NCBI GenBank assembly: GCA_002296285.1 | Contig: DBHX01000006.1 | Coordinates: 1 to 21,089 of the forward strand | Reading direction: 5' to 3' | DNA: 21,089 nucleotides | Source of the DNA: a bacterium UBP8_UBA817 | GTDB lineage: Bacteria; Margulisbacteria; Marinamargulisbacteria; UBA817 | Part shown: piece by piece, positions 7,366 through 14,701 of the stretch | Numbering within the stretch: position 1 is the stretch's first letter | How the letters are laid out: every line of letters begins with the position of its first letter | Made by a program: the position numbers and the translations under genes | Notes under the pieces: model-generated | What the model was told of the DNA's origin: nothing | What the model saw: only the letters and a program-made list of their open reading frames with translations | Database searches by the model: none

Positions 7366-8019
7366 TTATAGTTGAATGCTCCAGTTACGATCTGGCAAAG
7401 CCAAGTCAATCGATTGCATGCGCTTTGATGCTTTATGAAAGGACAGTGTTAACTGAATGACCTGATCGCCATTAATGGAGGGATGTGTGTAATGATAATG
7501 GTACAACTCGGCGGTTAAAAAATTGGTGATTGATGTTGGTGGGCCCAATACATCAATAATTACCTCACGCGTTGGAATGGCGGCGATTTCTTTCCCTTTA
7601 TTCGATACATTCCACTGGCCGTTTTGCGGTATTTCAGCCGTACCAAAAAGCGCCAACGAGTCAAAGGCAAACGATGATTCAATGGCATTATAAAAAATAT
7701 CGGGGTAATCAATGACCGCTAATTTTTGACTCTCAAATTCTAAAACATAGACCAATGAATGTTCCAAAGCTTCTGGCCGGTTAAATTCATAGCGCACTTT
7801 ATTGCCTTCGATCCTTGTTGGAAAAATACCGGTCAATAATTCTAAATCTTCCAATTGCAACACTGGTTTTTTAAGAACCAATACGCCTGCATGTTGAAAA
7901 TGAATGTGGTGTTGCGGGTTATTTAATTGACGCTTAAATTCCAATAACCGTTTTATGACGCAACCGCTAAAAGCCATTGTCATGATTACGAATATGAGTA
8001 GCGATCGATACTTTAACAT
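7366..8019 (-). CDS. Putative lipoprotein at the end of the feo operon
   Basis: A 217-residue protein with a lipoprotein signal peptide: K3 and R5, a hydrophobic run, then a lipobox F-S-G-C with Cys at residue 20. The residue after Cys is Val, so sorting to the outer membrane would be expected under the enterobacterial rule. The mature part alternates beta-rich segments with no recognised domain. Near the N-terminus is a short histidine-containing stretch (Q-H-H-I-H-F-Q-H, about residues 36-43) that could bind metal, but this is speculation. The ATG directly follows the feoB stop (TAGATG), so it is translated with feoAB and may be an accessory to iron uptake. Confidence 0.7.
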   Translation of the reverse strand: MLKYRSLLIFVIMTMAFSGCVIKRLLEFKRQLNNPQHHIHFQHAGVLVLKKPVLQLEDLELLTGIFPTRIEGNKVRYEFNRPEALEHSLVYVLEFESQKLAVIDYPDIFYNAIESSFAFDSLALFGTAEIPQNGQWNVSNKGKEIAAIPTREVIIDVLGPPTSITNFLTAELYHYHYTHPSINGDQVIQLTLSFHKASKRMQSIDLALPDRNWSIQL

Positions 8020-9255
8020 CTAAATGAATGTATTGGCTAGAACGGCTAATACGTAAGCCAATAAAATATAACCAATTAGGATCAGGTTTGGCCATTTGGC
8101 AGATGCCATCTCTTTCTTTAACACCGCATACGTTTCGGCACATTGCATGGCCACCATAAAAAATAAAATGAGCTCAATAATGGTCCCGGTTGAAAAGATT
8201 GGTGTCACTGAATCAGTCATGGTTAGATTCGTTAAACTAAACGCGGCATCTTCTGATAACTGAAATACTACGGCTAAAGCGGATACAAAAACCTCTCTTG
8301 CTGCAAACGATAAAATGAGCGCAACACCAACACGCCAATCCACTCCCATGGGTTTAAACACCGGCTCAATCCATTGCCCAATAATATAAATCAATGGGCT
8401 ACTTCCAATATGAATTTCAGAAATGCCCCATAAAACAAGTGAAATAATAAATATGATTGGGCCCGCACCGGTTATGAATGCTTTGGTTCTTTTTAGCATG
8501 GTGCGGATAAGCTCACCCCAAAGTGGCCATCGCCATTTGGGCAATTGAATCATAAACTCGTTTGAGGAATCGTCATTTTTAAAGCTAAAACGATTCGTTA
8601 TGCCAACAGTAAGCGCGGCTAAACATATTGACCCAAGGTAAATGGCGGTTAATCCTATGGCCCCATGGATTGGTGATGAAAATAATGCCCCAAGCAATAA
8701 CCCAAACACCGGCAATCGTGCGGCACACTGCATCAGGGGAATGGCCAACATGGTCAACATCCGAACCCGTCGGTTGGAGATGGTTCTTGTCGCCAATATG
8801 GCAGGAATGGCACAAGCACACCCCGATAAAAGTGGCACAAAACTTCGGCCATTCAACCCAATTTTACTTAACGGCTTGTCGATTAATACCGCACTGCGTG
8901 CTAAAAATCCCGTGGCCTCCATGACGCTCATCCCCAAAAAAAGAAGTGCAATCTGAGGAACAAAAACAATAATTCCACTAAAACCGGCAATTAAACCGTT
9001 GACAATAAAATTTTGAAATAGACCACTTGGTATGTGCTTAGCCACACCATGGCCAAGCATTGTAAAAGCCCCATCGATAAAATCAATGAAAGGGGTTGCC
9101 GCAAAAGTTACGGATGAATGGTCTTTAAGGCAAGCAAATGTTACGTCAACCGTTGACCCAGGATAATTCACAACACTGGTATTTTGACCCGTCAGGCGGT
9201 TAAATAACGTGGATTTGCCAGAATTGGGTGGGCCAAATAGAACTGCGTAACGCAT
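8020..9255 (-). CDS. feoB: FeoB-like ferrous iron transporter lacking most of its G domain
   Basis: FeoB imports Fe(2+) across the inner membrane, normally with an N-terminal GTPase domain. Here 411 residues are present against about 700-800 in normal FeoB. The start has G1 (G-P-P-N-S-G-K-S-T, residues 8-16) and the switch-I region (N-Y-P-G-S-T, 30-35). After about residue 48 it jumps directly into the end of the first membrane helix (T-P-F-I-D-F-I-D-G). G3 (DxxG), G4 (NxxD) and the helical spacer are absent. Both gates are intact: G-C-A-C-A-I-P-A-I-L-A-T-R, P-L-M-Q-C-A-A-R-L-P-V-F, and A-A-R-E-V-F-V-S in gate 2. The ATG at 9255 shares one base with the feoA stop; a TTG one codon upstream is less likely. 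Either a real minimal FeoB or an in-frame deletion of roughly 240-260 codons. Confidence 0.85.
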   Translation of the reverse strand: MRYAVLFGPPNSGKSTLFNRLTGQNTSVVNYPGSTVDVTFACLKDHSSVTFAATPFIDFIDGAFTMLGHGVAKHIPSGLFQNFIVNGLIAGFSGIIVFVPQIALLFLGMSVMEATGFLARSAVLIDKPLSKIGLNGRSFVPLLSGCACAIPAILATRTISNRRVRMLTMLAIPLMQCAARLPVFGLLLGALFSSPIHGAIGLTAIYLGSICLAALTVGITNRFSFKNDDSSNEFMIQLPKWRWPLWGELIRTMLKRTKAFITGAGPIIFIISLVLWGISEIHIGSSPLIYIIGQWIEPVFKPMGVDWRVGVALILSFAAREVFVSALAVVFQLSEDAAFSLTNLTMTDSVTPIFSTGTIIELILFFMVAMQCAETYAVLKKEMASAKWPNLILIGYILLAYVLAVLANTFI

Positions 9256-9503
9256 CAATCCATGACAATAATATTTGCGGCATCATCCGCCCGAATGGCT
9301 ATGCGCGTGTTGTTTGCTTCACACGTGATGGCCCCATTGAAAGGCAACTTGGATATAATTTTTAATTTGGACCCAACATGAAAACCAAATGTAGCGAGTT
9401 GTTCAGAAACCAAATCGTTACTGATTTTTTTAATGGTACGTTGTTCTGCAATGGACAAATTATTTAATGTTGTCAATATATCTATATTGATATTAAATCT
9501 CAA
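9255..9503 (-). CDS. feoA: FeoA-like ferrous iron transport accessory protein
   Basis: An 82-residue cytoplasmic SH3-like protein of the FeoA family, thought to assist FeoB. The pattern L-A-T-F-G-F-H-V-G-S-K-L-K-I-I-S-K-L-P-F, then a central G-A-I and the late R-I-A-I-R-A-D-D-A-A-N-I-I-V strand match FeoA. The start is TTG at 9503; a second TTG at 9476 would shorten the leader. Neither has a Shine-Dalgarno sequence. A TACAAA box seven bases before the TTG may be a -10 element. FeoA is followed by feoB with a one-base overlap. Confidence 0.85.
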   Translation of the reverse strand: MRFNINIDILTTLNNLSIAEQRTIKKISNDLVSEQLATFGFHVGSKLKIISKLPFNGAITCEANNTRIAIRADDAANIIVMD

Positions 9504-9510
9504 TTAAATT

Positions 9511-9540
9511 TTTGTAAAGTAATATTTATTGCTCCAAACA
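9511..9540 (-). promoter_or_regulatory. Weak promoter-like element before feoA
   Basis: In the 112-base gap between feoA and the PepSY-like gene, TACAAA (minus strand, 9516-9511) lies seven bases before the feoA TTG, with a poor TGTTTG 18 bases further upstream (9540-9535). It would give feoAB its own leaderless transcript. No convincing Fur box is visible in this gap. Confidence 0.25.
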
Positions 9541-9615
9541 AAAGATAGCCTCTGTCTAGCGCCTCAAAAACAATGACCTAAATGGCCACAATTTTGCGAC
9601 CTGAGAAATCACACA

Positions 9616-10182
9616 TTACAGGCGAGTCATTCGAATAAATACCCAAATTCCAGAGAGAGTTAATGCCAACCAAAAAAAGCCCGTGAGGCTCCATACCCAC
9701 TGAAATGATTGGCCCGAAAACCAACCCGCATGAAATTCATAAATGGTTTGTGCCAAGGTTGGTGAAAACGACTGAATCAGTGCCCAATCCGATGATCGTT
9801 TCCATAACAAGGTTTGCGTGGTAACCACCAACTCATTGCCCAATCGTTGAATCGTTCTAATTTTTCCGGAAAAGGGACGCTCAATCATTGACCATCGAAT
9901 GGGTGAGCGCTGTATTGTTACTATCGGACCATAGGCCAATGCAACATCGATCGTTGTATCCGTGCAAGAGACCGCTGATACGGCCGTCACAGAAAAAGGC
10001 AACGTAATGTCTGAGAGGGCATTGCCAATGACCCCTTCGCTTGAAAATCCAACCCATGAATGATCATCGCACATTGTTGCAGAAATCAAGGCATTTTGTG
10101 GTGTTTTTGAATCCAGCAAATAAATTCCTGTAATGCTTAAAGCAATCAAAAGCCAGATATAAGTGTGCCACTTTCGTAACAA
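9616..10182 (-). CDS. Reduced PepSY-associated membrane protein
   Basis: A 188-residue protein with an N-terminal membrane helix (about residues 6-23), a periplasmic domain of about 130 residues and a C-terminal helix (162-183). The N-terminal L-R-K-W-H-T-Y-I-W and the pre-C-terminal Y-E-F-H-A-G-W resemble the His-bearing helix ends of PepSY-TM proteins. In that family membrane histidines bind heme, and FoxB reduces ferric siderophores. H6 and H151 could be heme ligands across the bilayer; this is inference. The first codon is TTG (10182) without a clear ribosome site; the frame is open back to the previous gene's stop with only ATT/ATA alternatives. It follows the FMN-binding gene by 45 bases and precedes feoA. 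Confidence 0.7.
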   Translation of the reverse strand: MLRKWHTYIWLLIALSITGIYLLDSKTPQNALISATMCDDHSWVGFSSEGVIGNALSDITLPFSVTAVSAVSCTDTTIDVALAYGPIVTIQRSPIRWSMIERPFSGKIRTIQRLGNELVVTTQTLLWKRSSDWALIQSFSPTLAQTIYEFHAGWFSGQSFQWVWSLTGFFWLALTLSGIWVFIRMTRL

Positions 10183-10227
10183 GGTTTTAAAATTTATACG
10201 TTTATCATACGGTATTCGACACTTAAT

Positions 10228-10764
10228 TTATATGGTTTCATTGATGATGGCTAGGACACGCTTTGTGCCATTTGCAATGGCATACGCAGACATGGTTGCT
10301 CTAGCAATGGATGTAATATCTTGATTAACAGCGAGAGGGTCCTTGATTGTTTTGCTCTTGAATTGACGAACAAACCGCTTTTTACGAACATCGCTGCCAT
10401 AGCCCTCTCGATAGACCATTACCACAACACCCTCAATTTGAAATTCAGGATTAACGCCCACAAAAAATGTAATGGGCTCATACTTTCCAATTTGATTGGT
10501 CACCATCCCATAACCAACCGTTTCATCTTGACGATTAAATTCATAAATGGTGATGTTTGATGTTGGCAATGTTGCCATGAGGGTTGTTTCAATGGCCGCT
10601 ATTTGTTTGGCCGTTAAGCGAATGTTCATGGTGGTGGTTTGCGTATTGGGAAACGTCTTTGAGATGGCTTTATTTAACGTTGCGTATGTTTTTTCGTTTG
10701 GTGATGCTGGATTCGCGTTCAGCATCCCCGAGAACATTAATAAGAAAAAACCAAACCGAACCAA
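10228..10764 (-). CDS. Secreted FMN-binding domain protein
   Basis: A 178-residue exported flavoprotein. A Sec signal peptide is visible (R3, hydrophobic core, likely cleavage after L-N-A at residue 17). The FMN-binding domain has G-Y-G-M-V, F-F-V-G-V-N-P and G-V-V-V-M-V-Y-R-E strands and the C-terminal S-I-A-R-A-T-M-S motif. T157 in that motif is the expected residue for covalent FMN attachment by ApbE. Such proteins carry electrons in the periplasm. The start is TTG, immediately after the porin stop, with AGGG seven bases upstream inside the porin's last codons, so translation is coupled to the porin. Neighbouring PepSY and feo genes suggest a role in ferric iron reduction; no ApbE is in the window. 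Confidence 0.82.
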   Translation of the reverse strand: MVRFGFFLLMFSGMLNANPASPNEKTYATLNKAISKTFPNTQTTTMNIRLTAKQIAAIETTLMATLPTSNITIYEFNRQDETVGYGMVTNQIGKYEPITFFVGVNPEFQIEGVVVMVYREGYGSDVRKKRFVRQFKSKTIKDPLAVNQDITSIARATMSAYAIANGTKRVLAIINETI

Positions 10765-11787
10765 TTAGAACCCTAAGGCAACCGATGCCATGAGTGTATT
10801 ATCTTCATCATCCACACCTTCAGTATCATTGATGGAGTATTCAACTTTGTATACTAATGTTTTTACTGGACGAAAGTTTAACCCAAATGACGTCCGTTTA
10901 ATTTTTCCAAAGCTGTCATTATCGGCCAATAAATTCACTTGTTCAAAACGGGCCAGTACATTCAACTCTTCTGAAAGACCAATTAAAGGAGCTACATTGT
11001 ATTTTCCTTCCACATTAAATCCATTGGCTTTATTGTCATAGCCGTCCTGATAGGTGGCATACTCACCTTTTAAATTCAATGCACCAACACCATAGCGACC
11101 ATCAAATGCAATGAGTGATTGCTTGGATTGCCCCTGGTACGTACTCAACCCAAACTCACTGTTTATGTTTGGGATAATTCCAATACGACCGGCTATGGCT
11201 TTCCCTTGATTGGTATCATTTTTAAAGTTTGGACGCATATTTCGAAGCCCTTTTGATGATGAGTATGTATTTTCATGATCCAGCCCATTGATCATAACCG
11301 CTTCATATGTCACTTCAACATCCGCAAGTTCTGTTTCGCCAACAACGCCGACCCCAGTGTCCATCCATGTGGTGGGAATAATGTAATAATTAACCAATGG
11401 GCGTGCCGTAAAATCACGTAAATCTGAATCGTGATAAATGTTTAGTTGGCCAACAGGAACCAAAACAATCCCAGTTCTTAAGGTTGCATCATCCGTTACA
11501 TCATAATCAACATACGCCTGTTCAATTTTGATTTCTCCATTTTGAACATTTTCCGCATCATCTTTATTGGTCACAAACCCACCGTACTCATACTCAATTT
11601 CAGAATTAAAACGAACTTTCGGTGAAATTACGCTTCCATAATGCAGTATAAAACGGTGCGCTTTAAATGTATTTGTATTCCCCTGAGATAACCACTAAGT
11701 ATCCAAATACCCGCCAACTTTTGTTTTTTCTTGGGCCATTCCCAGTGTCGAAAAACACATGATAATTAATAATAATATAACCTTCAT
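10765..11787 (-). pseudogene. Outer-membrane porin interrupted by an in-frame TAG codon
   Basis: Translation from the ATG at 11787 gives a signal peptide (K2, hydrophobic core, L-G-M-A cleavage region), then G-G-Y-L-D-T and a TAG at 11697-11695 (codon 31). The same frame continues unbroken for about 309 codons (W-L-S-Q-G-N-T, then F-K-A-H-R-F-I-L and R-F-N-S-E-I-E-Y-E), ending in the typical porin C-terminal Phe. Alternating beta strands and the F-x-x-H-R-F ... S-E-I-E pattern mark a porin of the phosphate-selective-porin-like superfamily, about 340 residues. A purine-rich AAAGGCGTGAGGAA precedes the ATG. Restart at the GTG at 11574 would give a product with no signal peptide. TAG is a routine stop in this window, so this is a point nonsense mutation, a sequencing error or readthrough. 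It is the first gene of the iron module. Confidence 0.8.
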
Positions 11788-11798
11788 TTCCTCACGCC

Positions 11799-11817
11799 TT
11801 TAATGATACTAAGTCTC
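11799..11817. promoter_or_regulatory. Possible Fur-like operator before the porin
   Basis: On the minus strand, the 19 bases GAGACTTAGTATCATTAAA match the classical Fur consensus at about 12 of 19 positions, with the right half (ATCATTA) best. It sits just downstream of the -10-like box, where a repressor would block initiation. The match is weak and was counted by eye. Confidence 0.3.
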
Positions 11818-11846
11818 AATGTACGCTTTATTTATTATGATTGCAA
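11818..11846 (-). promoter_or_regulatory. Promoter-like element for the porin/iron operon
   Basis: On the minus strand TTGCAA (11846-11841) and TACATT (11823-11818) are exactly 17 bases apart, giving a leader of about 24 bases before the porin ATG. The pair matches the TTGCAn-17-TACATT arrangement seen upstream of dapE. Confidence 0.45.
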
Positions 11847-11859
11847 TACTTTTTAAAAA

Positions 11860-12570
11860 CTAAAGAAGGGGGTGATTTTTGACCAAATCAGACGCTTTGG
11901 CCAGAGAACTAAATGTTCCCGCATCGGACCACCAACCGTCCAATATTGAAAACGTCACTTGGGATTTCGAGAGATAGTTGGCATTAACGTCAGAAATTTC
12001 CAGTTCACCGCGCCCCGAAGGCTTACAGCTTCTGATGATATCAAATACCTGGTGATCATACAGATAAATGCCGGTCACAGCCAAATTGCTTTGAGGATCG
12101 ATTGGCTTTTCGATAATGCTGGTAACTTGACCATTCTCAACAGTGGCCACGCCAAACCGATCGGGATCTGGCACTTCTTTTAGTAAGACATGCGCACCCG
12201 ATGTAAATGATTGAACCGCATCTTTTAATGATGATTGAAAAATGTTATCACCTAAAATGACTGTCATGGCGCCACCTTGTGTGAAATCTTCGGCCAATAG
12301 CAATGCTTGCGCAATGCCCCCAGCTTCGTCTTGAACACGGTAGGTAAATTGGCATTGGAAGTCCTTTCCTGATCCCAATAATGACACCACATCCCCCAGG
12401 TGCTCCACACCTGTCACAATTAAAATGTCCGTAATGCCAGCCTGTATTAATTTTTGTACCGGATAAAAAATCATGGGTTGATTCCCTACTGGTAACAAAT
12501 GCTTATTCGTTACTTTTGTTAATGGATATAAACGAGACCCCGTACCACCAGCTAATATAACACCTTTCAT
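11860..12570 (-). CDS. rmlA: Glucose-1-phosphate thymidylyltransferase, short form
   Basis: A 236-residue sugar nucleotidyltransferase forming dTDP-glucose from dTTP and glucose 1-phosphate. The N-terminal L-A-G-G-T-G-S-R-L-Y-P-L-T motif with the following N-K-H-L-L-P-V (K23) is the RmlA signature. Also visible are the metal-binding I-L-G-D-N-I-F segment, E-K-P, and a W-W-S-D-A-G-T near the C-terminus. The usual RmlA has about 290 residues, so this is the compact form lacking the C-terminal extension that forms the allosteric site; such short forms are common. It overlaps rmlB by four bases (ATGA). The product with rmlB is dTDP-4-keto-6-deoxyglucose for cell-surface glycans. The stop is TAG. 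Confidence 0.9.
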   Translation of the reverse strand: MKGVILAGGTGSRLYPLTKVTNKHLLPVGNQPMIFYPVQKLIQAGITDILIVTGVEHLGDVVSLLGSGKDFQCQFTYRVQDEAGGIAQALLLAEDFTQGGAMTVILGDNIFQSSLKDAVQSFTSGAHVLLKEVPDPDRFGVATVENGQVTSIIEKPIDPQSNLAVTGIYLYDHQVFDIIRSCKPSGRGELEISDVNANYLSKSQVTFSILDGWWSDAGTFSSLAKASDLVKNHPLL

Positions 12571-13568
12571 TGATATTGCTCCTTGTAATAGTTTTGATAA
12601 TCACCGTTGATTATTTTTTCTAGCCAATCACTATTGTCGGCATACCACTGTATTGTTGAACTTAACCCATCAGAGAATGATACTTCTGGGGCCCAACCCA
12701 ATTCTCGTTTTATTTTTTCAATGTCCATGGCATAGCGAAAATCGTGACCTGGGCGATCCGTGACAAACTGAATCAATGACGAATCAGCTCCACAAGCGTC
12801 TATGATTTGATGCACAATATCTATATTTTTCAGCTCTGAATGGCCACCAATATTGTACACCTCGCCAGCCTTTCCCTTGTCCATCACACACAATACCCCC
12901 TTGCAATGATCACTGACGTGAATCCAGTCCCGAATGTTTGAGCCGTCCCCATACACCGGCAAGGGGCGATTATTTTTGGCATTGTGAATCATTAAAGGAA
13001 TGAGTTTTTCAGGAAATTGATACGGGCCATAGTTGTTTGAACACCGGGTAATCATCGCAGGAAAGTCAAACGTTTCCACATAAGATCTCACCAATAAATC
13101 CGAAGCTGCTTTGGATGCGGAATATGGGCTATTGGGTTGAATATGATGCTGTTCCGTGAATGCCGGCTCCGTTAAGTTGAGCGTGCCATAAACTTCATCG
13201 GTGGATACATGAACAAATGCCTCAACTCCATGGCTTTTGGATGCATCAAGCAATCGCTGAGTACCCACCACATTGGTTTGGATGAAGGGGCCCGAACTCA
13301 TGATGCTTCGATCCACATGCGACTCAGCTGCAAAATGAACCACTTTTTTAATCGCATGGTCCCGAAACACCTCAGTCAATGTTTGTTCATCACAAATATT
13401 CCCATGAATGAACGTATGACGATCGCTGGGGACGTTGACCAAATTATCCATGTTTCCGGCATACGTCAGTGCATCCAATGAAACAATATGTTCACGGGTC
13501 GCATCGATGAGTAGGCGGACAAAATTTGATCCGATAAACCCCGCGGATCCTGTAACTAAAATACTCAT
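12567..13568 (-). CDS. rmlB: dTDP-glucose 4,6-dehydratase
   Basis: A 333-residue extended SDR converting dTDP-glucose to dTDP-4-keto-6-deoxyglucose with bound NAD+. The Rossmann motif G-S-A-G-F-I-G-S is at residues 7-14, the catalytic S-T-D-E-V-Y-G triad region at T123-D124-E125, and YxxxK at Y149/K153. N-N-Y-G-P-Y-Q-F-P-E-K and D-W-I-H-V-x-D-H complete the family signature. The length is slightly below the usual ~350. The ATG overlaps the DUF502 stop by four bases and has GGAG eight bases upstream. No rmlC or rmlD is present, so the final sugar is not defined by this locus. Confidence 0.95.
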   Translation of the reverse strand: MSILVTGSAGFIGSNFVRLLIDATREHIVSLDALTYAGNMDNLVNVPSDRHTFIHGNICDEQTLTEVFRDHAIKKVVHFAAESHVDRSIMSSGPFIQTNVVGTQRLLDASKSHGVEAFVHVSTDEVYGTLNLTEPAFTEQHHIQPNSPYSASKAASDLLVRSYVETFDFPAMITRCSNNYGPYQFPEKLIPLMIHNAKNNRPLPVYGDGSNIRDWIHVSDHCKGVLCVMDKGKAGEVYNIGGHSELKNIDIVHQIIDACGADSSLIQFVTDRPGHDFRYAMDIEKIKRELGWAPEVSFSDGLSSTIQWYADNSDWLEKIINGDYQNYYKEQYQ

Positions 13569-14164
13569 TGTTTAACTCCTAACTCAGGGGTAATCATCCC
13601 TGCTGACATCAAGCACTTGATGCCATCTTCAACACTCATCGCACTTGGTTCAATTTGTGATTCATCAACAAATACAAATACCCCATTGGTTGGGTTGGGT
13701 GTTGATGGAATAAATACCGACACGGGTTTACCCAATAATCGATTCCCGGCTCTATTCTTCAAGCAATCCACTTGATCGTTTGTTAAAAAACCAAGCGACC
13801 AAATGCCCTTGGATGGGTACTCAACAAATACGGTGGCTAAAAACCGCTGCTTTCGTTTAAGTAACACCGAGGCAATCTGTCGTAGGGATTGGTAAATTAA
13901 TCGAAGAAATGGAACTTTCATGATTAAGGCTTCAATTTTTGGAAATATGGATCGACTGATTATTTGCCTCACAATAAATCCAATGGTCCATAACATAACC
14001 AGGCTAAGTACAATGCCATTGATGTTGTTTAATTGAAACCCCAATAACTGGGATAGCGGCCCCGTCAATACATTGATGCTCAGTTCAACCAGCCAAAAAA
14101 TACTGGCCAATGGAAAAACAATTAATAATCCGTATAAAAAATCACGACGTATCGTTGTCATCAT
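13565..14164 (-). CDS. DUF502 family membrane protein
   Basis: A 199-residue protein with two N-terminal membrane helices (about residues 9-33 and 47-66) followed by a soluble, beta-rich C-terminal domain. The order F-L-Y-G-L-L-I-V-F-P-L near the start, P-F-L-R-L-I-Y-x-S-L-R-Q and the later F-I-P-S-T-P-N-P-T-N-G motif are characteristic of DUF502. The role is unknown; plant relatives (LCV/COV) affect vascular patterning and bacterial ones are uncharacterised. Two adjacent ATG codons (14164 and 14161) are possible starts. It lies 38 bases after the lrp-type gene and overlaps rmlB by four bases, so it belongs to the surface-sugar operon. Confidence 0.88.
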   Translation of the reverse strand: MMTTIRRDFLYGLLIVFPLASIFWLVELSINVLTGPLSQLLGFQLNNINGIVLSLVMLWTIGFIVRQIISRSIFPKIEALIMKVPFLRLIYQSLRQIASVLLKRKQRFLATVFVEYPSKGIWSLGFLTNDQVDCLKNRAGNRLLGKPVSVFIPSTPNPTNGVFVFVDESQIEPSAMSVEDGIKCLMSAGMITPELGVKQ

Positions 14165-14202
14165 CCATTGCTCATTGATTAACCAAAATCAATTTTAACT
14201 TC

Positions 14203-14691
14203 TTAATAGACTTTTCTTGGCTTGCGATCTGGTTTAGTAATGAAAGATTTTGGAATTCTTGCCGATCGATATTTTAATTGATTAAATACCAAAAAACTTT
14301 CAGAACTTTTCACATGCTTGATTTGCCCAATGCGCTTGATGATTCGTTGAGCGTCATTGTTATTTTCAGCCGCAATTTTAACAAAGTAAGATGCGCTTCC
14401 CATGACCTCATACACTTCCAATACTTCTTCAATCTCGCAAAGTTCTTTAGCCACATCATCAATAAAATTGTTGCGTTCAATTTGAATGTTCATAAAACAT
14501 ATTAAATTAACCCCAACTTTAGTGTGATCAATCCGTGCAGAATACCCCGTGATTATTTCGGTATCTTCCAACGCTTTGATCCGTCCCAATGTGGCCGAGG
14601 GTGCTAATTTAATTGATTTTGATAAATCCAAATTGGTTTTACGACCATTTTCAACCAGTTCGTTTAATAATTGATAATCTTTTGAATCCAT
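14203..14691 (-). CDS. Lrp/AsnC-family transcription regulator
   Basis: A 162-residue protein with an N-terminal winged helix-turn-helix (residues about 3-50: D-Y-Q-L-L-N-E-L ... N-L-D-L-S-K-S ... S-A-T-L-G-R-I-K-A-L-E) and a C-terminal RAM ligand-binding domain with V-Y-E-V-M-G-S-A-S-Y-F-V-K. It probably binds DNA as a dimer/octamer and may sense an amino acid. The frame stays open upstream to 14829, but the family N-terminus starts at the ATG at 14691. A TATAAT box lies 10 bases before that ATG, and there is no Shine-Dalgarno sequence. A basic tail (K-P-D-R-K-P-R-K) ends the protein. It heads the operon with DUF502, rmlB and rmlA and may regulate it and the divergent hydrolase. Confidence 0.9.
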   Translation of the reverse strand: MDSKDYQLLNELVENGRKTNLDLSKSIKLAPSATLGRIKALEDTEIITGYSARIDHTKVGVNLICFMNIQIERNNFIDDVAKELCEIEEVLEVYEVMGSASYFVKIAAENNNDAQRIIKRIGQIKHVKSSESFLVFNQLKYRSARIPKSFITKPDRKPRKVY

Positions 14692-14701
14692 AATGATATA
14701 T

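Noticed and set aside
8628..8956. Long open frames on the plus strand opposite feoB
   Set aside because: They are antisense to strongly conserved membrane-gate codons, lack ribosome sites and have no recognisable protein features.
9256..9258. TTG start of feoB one codon upstream
   Set aside because: The adjacent ATG at 9255 overlaps the feoA stop in the common TGATG arrangement.
11695..11697. TAG read as a sense codon (amber recoding) to explain the interrupted porin
   Set aside because: dapC, feoB, rmlA, the metallo-hydrolase, the GspI- and GspK-like genes, the peptidase and the ROK gene all end in TAG at the expected protein end, so amber is an ordinary stop here.
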